This document shows, in pieces, positions 1-6,736 of a stretch of DNA of 8,742 bases. The stretch is from Solobacterium sp. (GTDB lineage Bacteria > Bacillota_I > Bacilli_A > Erysipelotrichales > Erysipelotrichaceae): positions 1 through 8,742 of the forward strand of contig JAEEPV010000094.1 in NCBI GenBank assembly GCA_016284975.1, written 5' to 3'. The notes under the pieces were generated by a model that saw only the letters and a list, made by a program, of their open reading frames with translations, was not told the DNA's origin and ran no database searches. A program made the translations under genes and the position numbers. Within the stretch, counting starts at the first letter, position 1, and every line of letters begins with the position of its first letter.

Positions 1-301
1 ATAACAGATAATTACCCCGTGCATAGCTTGCAACGTAATCCGGATCTTCCAGCTTTGCCCGTTCTCTGGTCAGGTATTCATTCTCATCGAGAACTTCCTG
101 GTATTTCTCTTCCACCACAGCCAGCTGCCGCTTCAGAGAGATTGTTGTATATACTTCCAGGAATACCCGGTAAAGCAGATATACCGAGACGCCGATCAGG
201 ACAAAACAGACCAGCTTCAAAAACGGCGTCATTTTCTTTTTCGCCGGTTTTTTCTTTACTGGCTTTTCAACTTTTTTTCTTTTTACCGTTTTCTCTGACA
301 T
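1..301 (-). CDS. divIC: Septum formation initiator DivIC/FtsB family, partial (3' end outside window)
   Basis: Bitopic membrane protein of the divisome. DivIC/FtsB partners FtsL and DivIB/FtsQ at the septum and helps activate septal peptidoglycan synthesis. One hundred codons are visible from an ATG at 301-299, and the frame is still open at the left edge. Residues 1-24 are a lysine-rich cytoplasmic tail, about 27-46 a single membrane helix, and about 54-84 a charged coiled coil. Then comes the family signature LEDPDYVASYARGNYLL (84-100), which is the main basis for the call. In-frame codons upstream reach a stop within six codons without another start, so the ATG at 301 is the likely start, although no strong Shine-Dalgarno sequence precedes it. 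It lies 49 bases downstream of rqcP on the same strand and is probably the next gene of the same operon. DivIC is the natural name by gene order; FtsB is the Gram-negative equivalent. Confidence 0.9.
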   Translation of the reverse strand, partial: MSEKTVKRKKVEKPVKKKPAKKKMTPFLKLVCFVLIGVSVYLLYRVFLEVYTTISLKRQLAVVEEKYQEVLDENEYLTRERAKLEDPDYVASYARGNYLL

Positions 302-349
302 ACTTGTTCTACAGCTTCATTCTATTACAGATTTTCTCTGTGTGCTGTT

Positions 350-376
350 ATTATAACGGATTCTCGCCCGTTTCAA
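350..376 (-). promoter_or_regulatory. Weak candidate internal promoter for divIC
   Basis: On the minus strand the last codons and stop of rqcP (TTA TAA, then TAA) create a perfect TATAAT at 355-350. TTGAAA lies at 376-371, but the spacer is only 15 bases, shorter than the optimal 17. The -10 match may be an accident of the Leu-stop codons. It could give divIC some transcription independent of the upstream operon. Confidence 0.22.
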
Positions 377-644
377 TACCGGTTTCCGCAGAGATGTATT
401 CTTCTTTGAGCACTTCATAGAGCTGTGAAGCTTCCTGCTTCTTTTTGACATCTTCCACCGAACAGACCTTTACCGTGATCTTCCGGCTTCCAAAACGGAC
501 TGAAACCTCATCTCCCACCTTTACCTCATGAGAGGGTTTTACAGCCTTTCCGTTGATCTCTACCCGTTCATTCTTTGCCAGTTCCTGAGAGATCGTTCTT
601 CGTTTCAGGATCCTTGATACCTTCAGCCATTTATCAATCCGCAT
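351..644 (-). CDS. rqcP: RqcP (YabO/Hsp15-like) S4-domain ribosome quality-control protein
   Basis: Small RNA-binding protein of 97 residues, slightly longer than the usual 85-90. In Firmicutes RqcP binds the stalled 50S subunit carrying peptidyl-tRNA and works with RqcH to add C-terminal alanine tails to incomplete chains. The S4 fold occupies about residues 1-60. It starts with the hallmark MRIDKWLKVSRILKRRT and continues through VEINGKAVKPSHEVKVGDEV. The conserved Arg2, Asp4, Trp6 and Arg15/Arg16 are present. The C-terminal third is charged and probably helical. The ATG at 644-642 is supported by AAGGAGG at 660-654, nine bases upstream and inside the end of mfd. The first 11 bases overlap mfd, which suggests coupled translation. 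Pairing with pth fits, since both proteins deal with peptidyl-tRNA from failed translation. In older annotation the same protein is called YabO or heat-shock protein 15. Confidence 0.93.
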   Translation of the reverse strand: MRIDKWLKVSRILKRRTISQELAKNERVEINGKAVKPSHEVKVGDEVSVRFGSRKITVKVCSVEDVKKKQEASQLYEVLKEEYISAETGIETGENPL

Positions 645-3600
645 ACCGTACTGCCTCCTTTGCGTCTGTCATCATTCGAATTACGGTTTTCAGAGAATCT
701 TTTGTCACCGGCAGTGAGGCAATGATCCGGTTATTGGTATACCGCAGATCAATGTCCTTACTGAGATCCGTAAACAGTTTGAACAGTTTGACTCCGTCAA
801 TACTCTGGGAGAACGCCTCGGAAAACGTCACCTGATGTTTCCCCTGAATTTCTTTATAGCTGTCGATCGAAGGGTCATTTACCAGAATGTCCAGTTTCCG
901 TTTTTCAAACAGCGACTCCACTTCTGCCGGCAGACGCCCGTACTGATCGATCGTCTCTTCCCGAAATGCCTCCAGTTCTTCGAAATCATTCAGCGCATCG
1001 ATCTTCTGATACATGGAGATCTTGTCAAAGTCATTGGCTGCGAATTTCTCCGGTATATAGCTGTTTCCGGATACCATCGCGTGTTTCTTTTCCGGTGTTT
1101 CTTCCTTTACCACACCCTGATTCCGTTCAATTGCCTCTTCCAGCATTTCGATATACATATCGATTCCGACCGTATCGATAAAGCCCGACTGTTCCGGTCC
1201 GAGCAGATCGCCTGCGCCGCGGATCGTAAGATCCCGCATGGCAATCTTATATCCGCTGCCAAGACGCGCAAACTCTTTTACCGCCTGAAGACGCTTGGTC
1301 GCTGTTTCATTCAGCTGCCGTCTCTGCGGAACCAGAAGATATGCATATGCCACCCGGTCACTGCGGCCGACTCTTCCCTTGATCTGATAGATCTGTGCCA
1401 GTCCGAAATTCTGTGCGTCTTCGATCAGGATCGTATTGGCATTTGGGATATCAATGCCGTTTTCAATGATCGTTGTGCAGACCAGCACATTCAGCTTTTT
1501 CTGCGTGAACTGATACATCACATCTTCGATCGATTCCCGGTCCATCTGTCCGTGCACGACACCGATTCTGGCATCCTTGATATAGCTTTGCAGCATCCGC
1601 GCCTTGTTGTAGATCCGTTCCACCGAATTGCACAGATAGAATACCTGCCCGTTTCTGCCAAGTTCTTTTTCAATTGCCCCGGTAATAAGACTGCGGTTCA
1701 TCTCTGCCACATAGATCTGCACATTGTATCGGTTGGCCGGAGGCGTATCCAGCTGTGAGAGCGAACGGATGCCGACCAGGGACATCTGCAGGGTCCGCGG
1801 GATCGGAGTTGCACTGAGTGTCAGCACATCGACGGAATTCTTGAATTCCTTGATCCGTTCCTTGTGTTCTACCCCAAACCGCTGTTCTTCATCGACAACC
1901 AGCAGTCCAAGATCTTTGAACTGTACATCTTTCGAAAGAATACGGTGTGTTCCGATCACGATATCCACGGTACCGTCCTTCAGTCCGGCCAGTGTCTTCT
2001 TCACTTCCGAAGGCACGACAAACCGGTCCAGCACCCGGATCGTAAACGGATAACCTTCAAACCGTTTTGAGAATGTATGGAAATGCTGCTCGGCAAGAAT
2101 CGTGGTCGGACACAGCACGGCAACCTGCTTGTTTTCTGCGGCCGCTTTAAATGCTGCACGCACGGCGATCTCCGTCTTTCCGAATCCGACATCTCCGCAT
2201 ACAAGACGGTCCATCGGCCGATCGCTTTCCATATCGCGCTTGACGTCTTCCACCGCTTTTGCCTGATCCGGCGTCAGTTCATACATGAACTCGGAATCAA
2301 ACTGTTTCTGCAGTTCACTGTCCGGCTGAAAGGCGTGTCCGATATGATCTCTCCGGACGGAATACAGCTTTACCAGCCTCTCTGCCAGATCATTGATATT
2401 CTCTTCCAGGCGCTGTTTGGTTTTCTCCCATTCGCCAGAGCCAAGCTTGTTGAGCTTTGGCACAACGCCTTCTCTAGAGACAAACTTCCGTACTAATCGG
2501 AACTGTTCCAGCGGTACCAGCAGTTCGGCATTGCCTTTGTATACGATGCGCAGAAAATCCCGCATCGTGCCCTGTACTTCTCGTGTCTCAATCCCAACAT
2601 ACTGACCGACACCATGCGTCGCATGAACCACATAATCTCCCGGTTCCAGCTCGTCATACCCATGGATCACTTCCGCATTCCGGAACTTCTTTTCATAACG
2701 GCCGCTCGGCCGGTGCATCTCGAACAGTTCATTATCCGTAATGACACAAAGACTCCGGTCTTCCAGTACAAAGCCCTGCGGCAGCGGATGTAAAAGGATA
2801 TTGACACCATCCTGAAGCGGCTGTTCATCCGTGATCAGATGATACGGTATCTGTTCTTCCACACAGGTGTTGATCACCCGCTGCATCTGAGAACTGTACA
2901 GGCACATCAGCACCCGCGTTTCTTCCCGCAGGATCCTCAGCCGCATGTTCAGCGGATCGGACGGCAGATGTACTTCGGTAATATTGGAAATATTGTCATA
3001 CAGCGGATCTTCCTTGATCCGTCTGCCGGAAGGTGCGATCCGGTCAAAATCATGGAATACCGCAAACCGCGGCAGCAGCTTCTTCTCCTGACACATCTCC
3101 TGCAGATAGGAAACAGTCTCTTCATTCAGATGTTTGATATTGTCCCGGATCAGTTCTTCATCACTGAGAATGATCAGCGGATTCTTCATATAATCAAAGA
3201 TTCCTGCCGAAGCATCCAGCAGTGCGTAATACGGATAGAGACCCGGTTCACTGATATCGTGATCGATCAGATCAAGCGTCGTCTGGATATTGGAATCCAG
3301 GATCGGATCATCGGCCTGTTCCAGCAGTGCTTCCGCCTTCTTCCGCAGTTCTTCCTTTTCCGCCTCTGAAAACAGAACATCACTTGCCGGAACGATCTGT
3401 ACTTCCTGCAGCGGCAGAACGGTCTTCTGTGTTCCCGCATCAAAGAAACGGATACTGTCGATTTCATTATCGAAGAACTCGATTCTTACCGGCTGATCAT
3501 AGTTGATGGAATAGACATCGACGATGCCGCCGCGTGCCGCAAACGACAAAGGCTGATCAATATGTGCAGCTTCACTGTATCCACCGGCCCTGAGCTTTCG

Positions 3601-4071
3601 TTTCAGCTCTTCCATCTCCAGCGTATCGCCGATGCGGATCGTAATACTCGCATCCCGGAACGATGCCGGTAGCGGAAGCTGACGCAGCAGGCCGCTCGGG
3701 CAGGTCACAACGATCTGATCCGGGTTTTCCAGTAAGGAAGCCAGCGTTTCTACTTTGGCAGCCGTCATCTCCGGACTGGCTGCGATTGCCTCAACCCGAA
3801 GGGATTCATCCGCGCCGAAAAGCGCACATTGTGTTTCCCCTACCAGGGGTGCGAGCCTCTCATAGAGTTTCTGTGCGCTGTATAAACTGTTTTTGACCAC
3901 AAGCATTCCCCGTGGTTTCCGCAGGTAGGAAACTGCGATCACCATGGCTTCTTCGATCAGTGATGTCAGCGGCAGCGGTCCTTTTTCCTGATCCAGTTTC
4001 CGTACCGCCGCGTTGTTTTCGAATTCCTCCAGAAGCTGTCGGGGAATTCCAATTGTTTTTTCCAACTTCAC
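634..4071 (-). CDS. mfd: Transcription-repair coupling factor Mfd
   Basis: Cytoplasmic ATP-dependent DNA translocase that pushes stalled RNA polymerase off DNA lesions and recruits UvrA for nucleotide excision repair. At 1145 residues it matches full-length family members. The N-terminal UvrB-like region includes RGGIVDVYSIN (180-190) and VRIEFFDNEIDSIRFFD (195-211). The CarD-like RNA polymerase-interaction domain is about 474-530 (GDYVVHATHGVGQYVGIE). The motor follows, with Walker A GDVGFGKTE (626-634), DEEQ (727-730), SAT (753-755) and the second RecA lobe with QIKGRVGRS (896-904). A C-terminal regulatory domain covers about 1005-1145. All motor motifs look intact. The start codon is GTG (4071-4069), overlapping the pth stop as GTGA. 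AAGGA on the minus strand lies just upstream. Position between pth and rqcP matches the Bacillus order, minus fin and spoVT. Confidence 0.98.
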   Translation of the reverse strand: MKLEKTIGIPRQLLEEFENNAAVRKLDQEKGPLPLTSLIEEAMVIAVSYLRKPRGMLVVKNSLYSAQKLYERLAPLVGETQCALFGADESLRVEAIAASPEMTAAKVETLASLLENPDQIVVTCPSGLLRQLPLPASFRDASITIRIGDTLEMEELKRKLRAGGYSEAAHIDQPLSFAARGGIVDVYSINYDQPVRIEFFDNEIDSIRFFDAGTQKTVLPLQEVQIVPASDVLFSEAEKEELRKKAEALLEQADDPILDSNIQTTLDLIDHDISEPGLYPYYALLDASAGIFDYMKNPLIILSDEELIRDNIKHLNEETVSYLQEMCQEKKLLPRFAVFHDFDRIAPSGRRIKEDPLYDNISNITEVHLPSDPLNMRLRILREETRVLMCLYSSQMQRVINTCVEEQIPYHLITDEQPLQDGVNILLHPLPQGFVLEDRSLCVITDNELFEMHRPSGRYEKKFRNAEVIHGYDELEPGDYVVHATHGVGQYVGIETREVQGTMRDFLRIVYKGNAELLVPLEQFRLVRKFVSREGVVPKLNKLGSGEWEKTKQRLEENINDLAERLVKLYSVRRDHIGHAFQPDSELQKQFDSEFMYELTPDQAKAVEDVKRDMESDRPMDRLVCGDVGFGKTEIAVRAAFKAAAENKQVAVLCPTTILAEQHFHTFSKRFEGYPFTIRVLDRFVVPSEVKKTLAGLKDGTVDIVIGTHRILSKDVQFKDLGLLVVDEEQRFGVEHKERIKEFKNSVDVLTLSATPIPRTLQMSLVGIRSLSQLDTPPANRYNVQIYVAEMNRSLITGAIEKELGRNGQVFYLCNSVERIYNKARMLQSYIKDARIGVVHGQMDRESIEDVMYQFTQKKLNVLVCTTIIENGIDIPNANTILIEDAQNFGLAQIYQIKGRVGRSDRVAYAYLLVPQRRQLNETATKRLQAVKEFARLGSGYKIAMRDLTIRGAGDLLGPEQSGFIDTVGIDMYIEMLEEAIERNQGVVKEETPEKKHAMVSGNSYIPEKFAANDFDKISMYQKIDALNDFEELEAFREETIDQYGRLPAEVESLFEKRKLDILVNDPSIDSYKEIQGKHQVTFSEAFSQSIDGVKLFKLFTDLSKDIDLRYTNNRIIASLPVTKDSLKTVIRMMTDAKEAVRYAD
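654..660 (-). promoter_or_regulatory. Shine-Dalgarno sequence for rqcP inside mfd
   Basis: AAGGAGG read on the minus strand is a near-perfect anti-16S match nine bases before the rqcP ATG. It lies within the last mfd codons and fixes the rqcP start despite the gene overlap. Confidence 0.8.
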
Positions 4072-4667
4072 TCTTCCTTTTCTGCTTTTTCCTGTCTGAC
4101 CTTCCGATTATAGTCCGACATGACCTTGTTCATGGGTTCACTGACCCAGGCTTTCGCGGCTGCGGCAGCGACCTCAATGGCCTGATCAAACGCTTCTTTT
4201 TCTTCCTTCGGGATGGGTGAAAGCACCCAGTCCGGAACGGCTTCATGTTCACCGCGGGCATTATGTCCGACACCGATCCGGATCCTTGCGATTTCATCGG
4301 TACCCATGCAGGAAATGATATGTTTCATTCCCTTCTGCCCGCCGGAACTCCCTTTGGAGCGGATCCGTACCGAACCGACCGGCAGATCCATATCATCGTG
4401 AATGATCAGAATATCTTCCGGTTCGATGTGATAATAATCCGCTGCGGCTCTTACCGCATTGCCAGAAAGATTCATAAAGGTCAGCGGTTCCATCAGCAGC
4501 ACCTTTTCGCCGCTGATCATGGTCATGGCTATCAGGGCGTTGAACTTCTGGGACGTCACTGACGCCCCGACCTCATCTGCCAGCTTTGACAGTGCCATAT
4601 AACCGCTGTTATGCCGTGTCTTTTCGTATTCCTTGCCCGGGTTTCCAAGCCCCGCAATCAGTTTCAT
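4068..4667 (-). CDS. pth: Peptidyl-tRNA hydrolase
   Basis: Cleaves the ester bond of peptidyl-tRNAs released prematurely from ribosomes and so recycles tRNA; it is essential in most bacteria. The protein has 199 residues, about ten more than typical because of a charged tail (RKVRQEKAEKEE). The opening GLGNPGKEYEKTRHNSG (6-22) carries Asn9 and the catalytic His19. LTFMNLSGNAV (62-72) holds the next conserved Asn (66), and IIHDDMDLPVG (88-98) holds the catalytic-site Asp91. The loop usually written GGHNG reads GGQKG here (109-113), so the Asn found in E. coli and Bacillus is replaced by Lys. The ATG at 4667 overlaps the upstream stop as ATGA, with AAAGGA about nine bases before it, and the gene ends in a GTGA overlap with mfd. 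In Bacillus this gene is also called spoVC. Confidence 0.97.
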   Translation of the reverse strand: MKLIAGLGNPGKEYEKTRHNSGYMALSKLADEVGASVTSQKFNALIAMTMISGEKVLLMEPLTFMNLSGNAVRAAADYYHIEPEDILIIHDDMDLPVGSVRIRSKGSSGGQKGMKHIISCMGTDEIARIRIGVGHNARGEHEAVPDWVLSPIPKEEKEAFDQAIEVAAAAAKAWVSEPMNKVMSDYNRKVRQEKAEKEE

Positions 4668-5506
4668 TCTTCGGTTTCCTTTTCTTCGGTTGTTTCTGCG
4701 ATTTCCGTCTCAGCGGTGGTTTCGGTTTCTTCTGCTTCTTCGGATTCTTCTTCCTCTTCCGGTTCTTCCGGATAGGAAAGTCCGACTTCCTTTATCCACC
4801 GGATGCCAAGACGTGTCTTCGTTCCGAAGGTTTCAATATCCTTCATGCATTCTTCATAACGCTCGGTATTGTTCTCTTCTTCATACATCTTCGCAAGCAG
4901 CGCTTCTTCACAGCTCTTGTAAAGTCCGATCAGCTGCTTGGAATACTTATATCCGCCGTATTCCCCTTCCAGAAACGACTCGATGAACGCTCTTCCCCGA
5001 TCATCGGTATTGTCGTAATACTTTTTGTTTTCCTCATAGATCTTTTTCAGAAGCACCTGCGCATTCGCTTCATCATATGCCGAAAGCTTTTCATGAAGCA
5101 GTTTGCGGAATCCTTCTGCCTTCCGGTAGTTCAGCCGGTTGGGGATTGCCATGTAGAGATAAAAGAAGCTGTCTTCATTCTGGCTGAAGCCCTTGTTTTT
5201 TCCATCCGGATTCAAAAGGGTATCAATGTTCAGCTCTGCCAGATGTTTCTTAAAATCTTCATCCTTTTCATAGAAGGTGTCGCCCCATAAGCGAAGCACA
5301 CTGACCTTCTGAACAAACTCTGCGTCTTTCTCGGTTTCAATGAACTGATTCGCCGCTTCAAAAAAGCCCTGTTCGTCATCAAACTGATCCAGGATCGCCA
5401 GCATCTTTTTATTGCTTTTCTGACGCCCCGTCAGCATAATGATCCGATACAGCATAAATGCCGAAATCGCAATCATGACCAGATTAAAGAGAAAACTTGC
5501 ATTCAT
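4664..5506 (-). CDS. Membrane-anchored protein of unknown function with acidic C-terminal tail
   Basis: I do not recognise this family. The ATG at 5506 gives 280 residues and follows AAGAGG with a seven-base spacer. The frame stays open 17 codons further upstream, but that stretch holds a hairpin and lies next to the -10 box, so it is probably leader. Residues about 4-24 form one hydrophobic helix with little before it, followed by GRQKSNKK. The positive-inside rule therefore suggests an N-terminal anchor with the body in the cytoplasm. Residues 25-240 look helical and charged, rich in Tyr, Lys and Glu, with a loose TPR-like feel (for example AFIESFLEGEYGGYKYSKQL) but no clear motif. The last 36 or so residues are almost only Glu, Thr, Ala and Ser, a disordered and strongly negative tail. 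It heads the operon and its stop overlaps the pth start (ATGA), so its expression is tied to pth and mfd. Confidence 0.85.
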   Translation of the reverse strand: MNASFLFNLVMIAISAFMLYRIIMLTGRQKSNKKMLAILDQFDDEQGFFEAANQFIETEKDAEFVQKVSVLRLWGDTFYEKDEDFKKHLAELNIDTLLNPDGKNKGFSQNEDSFFYLYMAIPNRLNYRKAEGFRKLLHEKLSAYDEANAQVLLKKIYEENKKYYDNTDDRGRAFIESFLEGEYGGYKYSKQLIGLYKSCEEALLAKMYEEENNTERYEECMKDIETFGTKTRLGIRWIKEVGLSYPEEPEEEEESEEAEETETTAETEIAETTEEKETEE

Positions 5507-5528
5507 GGTAATACCTCTTACTTCCCTT

Positions 5529-5550
5529 GTCCGGCAACGGTTGTCCGGAC
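5529..5550 (-). promoter_or_regulatory. Hairpin at the predicted 5' end of the operon leader
   Basis: The minus-strand RNA would read GTCCGG A CAA CCG TTG CCGGAC. This gives nine base pairs (six plus three) with one bulged A and a three-base loop. It begins where transcription from the -10 box at 5562-5557 should start and ends about ten bases before the Shine-Dalgarno. A hairpin this close to a 5' end commonly protects mRNA from 5'-end-dependent decay. It could instead be a DNA operator, since the arms are palindromic. The pairing is visible in the sequence; the role is inferred. Confidence 0.5.
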
Positions 5551-5556
5551 GGCTCA

Positions 5557-5562
5557 ATTATA
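5557..5562 (-). promoter_or_regulatory. -10 box of the promoter for the pth-mfd operon
   Basis: A perfect TATAAT on the minus strand, within GGTATAATTGAG, would start transcription near 5550, about 44 bases before the ATG at 5506. No good -35 hexamer lies 16-18 bases upstream (GAATCG at the 17-base spacing), and there is no extended TG. The promoter may be moderate or activator-dependent. A-rich sequence lies upstream. Confidence 0.55.
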
Positions 5563-5681
5563 CCTTTTTTGCAGGATGACGATTCGTTATAGTTCGAATT
5601 ATTCTTTTATCTATTAATATCTGTACGGCTTTCTGCACATGACAGAATCGGAAATCATTTCTTTTCCTCCCTCATTACCGA

Positions 5682-5687
5682 TATGAT
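5682..5687 (+). promoter_or_regulatory. Candidate -10 box for the lipoprotein gene
   Basis: TATGAT matches five of six -10 positions and would give a leader of about 36 bases before the ATG at 5730. The -35 region is a pyrimidine run (TTCTTT) with poor consensus. A short inverted repeat, TACC-N8-GGTA, spans the box and might be an operator, but arms this small occur by chance. The rest of the 223-base divergent region is AT-rich, with no other convincing signal. Confidence 0.3.
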
Positions 5688-5729
5688 GGTATTAGAAATA
5701 CACCCTGCAGGGAAGAAAGGATAATTGAG

Positions 5730-6581
5730 ATGAAGAAATATTTTAGCTTATTCATTAAATTCCTCGCGGTTACCGGTCTTTCGGTTTCCCTTGCCGCATG
5801 CGGTACAGGCACATCGGAAGAAACACCGAAGGAATCCGCCGGGGACAGTCCGGCTGCTGAGGCAGTTTCAAAGCTGACCGATGCGGGTACCTATAAGGCG
5901 GTCGGCGTAAAACTCGATGACTATATCGTCGAAAGTGACAGCACCAAAGGCTATACCATTGAACTGACCGAAGACGGTGCCGGCAATCTGAATTTCGGAG
6001 AAGACAACAAGGGCCCGATCACCTCCTGGGACAACAGCGGATCCTTCACCATGAAAGCAGGTGTTTCCGATTTTACCGGAACTCTGAAAGACGGAATTCT
6101 TTATCTCGATTTGGGAGACGGAATTGTAATCTGCTTTGCACAGGATAATGCGGATCTCTCAAACCTGAAAGTCATTTCCATGGATGAGTATAAAAAGCTG
6201 AAAGATACGGTTGTAAGCGACGTTTCCGCAGTTGCCGGAGAATACCATATCTACGCGGTGGAACGTGATGGGGTGTGCATCACCATTCCGGAAGGAGAAA
6301 TGGAATTCACCATCCAGCTGAAGGAAGACAACACCGCTACCGTAACCGTTGACGGTGAGACGGAAGCGCTGACCTGGAAGCTGGACGGCGATACATTGAC
6401 CCTTTTTGACGGAGCAGGAAATATCTCCGGTGGGGAATATAAAATCACGGTAAAAGACGGCATCATCACCTTCTTCATTGCGGGAGAAAACGGTGAATCC
6501 GATATCTATGAATATCTGGTCACAAAAGATGCCGATGTTTCGGGACTCCACGCGGTTGATCCATCCACACTGGAAAATTAA
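5730..6581 (+). CDS. Secreted lipoprotein with two tandem copies of a beta-rich domain
   Basis: The protein has 283 residues. A lipoprotein signal peptide has KK at 2-3, a hydrophobic core and the lipobox LAAC (21-24). After processing, Cys24 would carry diacylglycerol on the outer face of the membrane. A Thr/Ser/Glu-rich linker runs to about residue 50. Two diverged copies of one module follow. Copy 1 (about 52-150) has AGTYKAVG, IELTEDGAGNL and GTLKDGILYLDLGDG. Copy 2 (about 169-275) has AGEYHIYA, IQLKEDNTATV, LTWKLDGDTLTL and YKITVKDGIITFFI. This G-Y, L-x-E-D, W-x-x-D-G-D-T pattern resembles lipocalin-like or DUF-type lipoproteins common in gut Firmicutes, whose ligand is mostly unknown. 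The start has AAAGGA eight bases upstream. The gene stands alone and diverges from the pth operon. No poly-T terminator follows; the inverted repeat at 6631 is the nearest hairpin. Confidence 0.9.
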   Translation: MKKYFSLFIKFLAVTGLSVSLAACGTGTSEETPKESAGDSPAAEAVSKLTDAGTYKAVGVKLDDYIVESDSTKGYTIELTEDGAGNLNFGEDNKGPITSWDNSGSFTMKAGVSDFTGTLKDGILYLDLGDGIVICFAQDNADLSNLKVISMDEYKKLKDTVVSDVSAVAGEYHIYAVERDGVCITIPEGEMEFTIQLKEDNTATVTVDGETEALTWKLDGDTLTLFDGAGNISGGEYKITVKDGIITFFIAGENGESDIYEYLVTKDADVSGLHAVDPSTLEN

Positions 6582-6630
6582 CCGGAAGCGATCCCGCAAA
6601 ACGAACTGACACGCAGTCTGAAAAAGGACC

Positions 6631-6705
6631 GTCAAATTAAACTGGTCCCCGTAAGACGTACAGAAGATTGACAATTCTGAAGTCTACGGGGACTTTCAAT
6701 TTGCC
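6631..6705. repeat. Long imperfect inverted repeat at the left of the IS3-type element
   Basis: The left arm (6631-6665) contains CAAATTAAACTGGTCCCCGT, then AGAC and CAGAA. The right arm (6675-6705) is its near reverse complement, with TTCTG, GTCT, ACGGGGAC and CAATTTG, and a few one- or two-base gaps. The centre is GATTGACAA, in which TTG-A-CAA can extend the pairing. Transcribed RNA would fold into a hairpin of about 75 bases. The arms look like two inverted copies of one IS terminus facing each other. TG/CA-type ends can be placed at 6678 and 6662 (abutted ends with a 15-base spacer) or at 6643 for an end reading rightward. Which is the true left end cannot be settled from one copy. No T-run follows, so it is not a typical terminator, though it could block read-through into the transposase. 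Confidence 0.75.
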
Positions 6706-6736
6706 AATAATCTTACGTCCAATGATGGACGACAAT

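Noticed and set aside
835..1758. 307-codon plus-strand open frame and other long frames antisense to mfd
   Set aside because: The antisense frames have no family features and lie opposite a fully conserved mfd; they are by-products of its codon use.
4586..5290. 234-codon plus-strand frame rich in Phe and Leu, apparently membrane-like
   Set aside because: It is the complement of Glu/Lys-rich codons, including the acidic tail of the minus-strand gene, which turn into Phe/Leu/Ser when read backwards.
5507..5557. 17-codon upstream extension of the acidic-tail membrane protein
   Set aside because: It would put a charged segment before the membrane helix and places the start at the -10 box. The ATG at 5506 has a proper Shine-Dalgarno.
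6582..6630. Search for a Rho-independent terminator after the lipoprotein gene
   Set aside because: No GC-rich stem followed by a T-run is present; the only nearby hairpin is the IS-associated repeat, which lacks the T-run.
6668..6673. Perfect -35 hexamer TTGACA between the repeat arms, possibly a junction promoter for the transposase
   Set aside because: At spacings of 16-18 the downstream hexamers are GC-containing (around GGACTT/GACTTT) and look nothing like a -10. The A/T-rich AATAAT is about 30 bases away.
6159..6674. 171-codon minus-strand frame overlapping the lipoprotein gene
   Set aside because: It lies opposite a gene with a clear signal peptide, lipobox and domain repeat, and shows no recognisable domain or RBS.
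6668..6736. A 23-codon N-terminal extension of the transposase from a TTG start
   Set aside because: The TTG lies in the centre of the inverted repeat with no Shine-Dalgarno, and the extra residues are the translated repeat arm. A start at 6737 (or 6722/6725) is more plausible.
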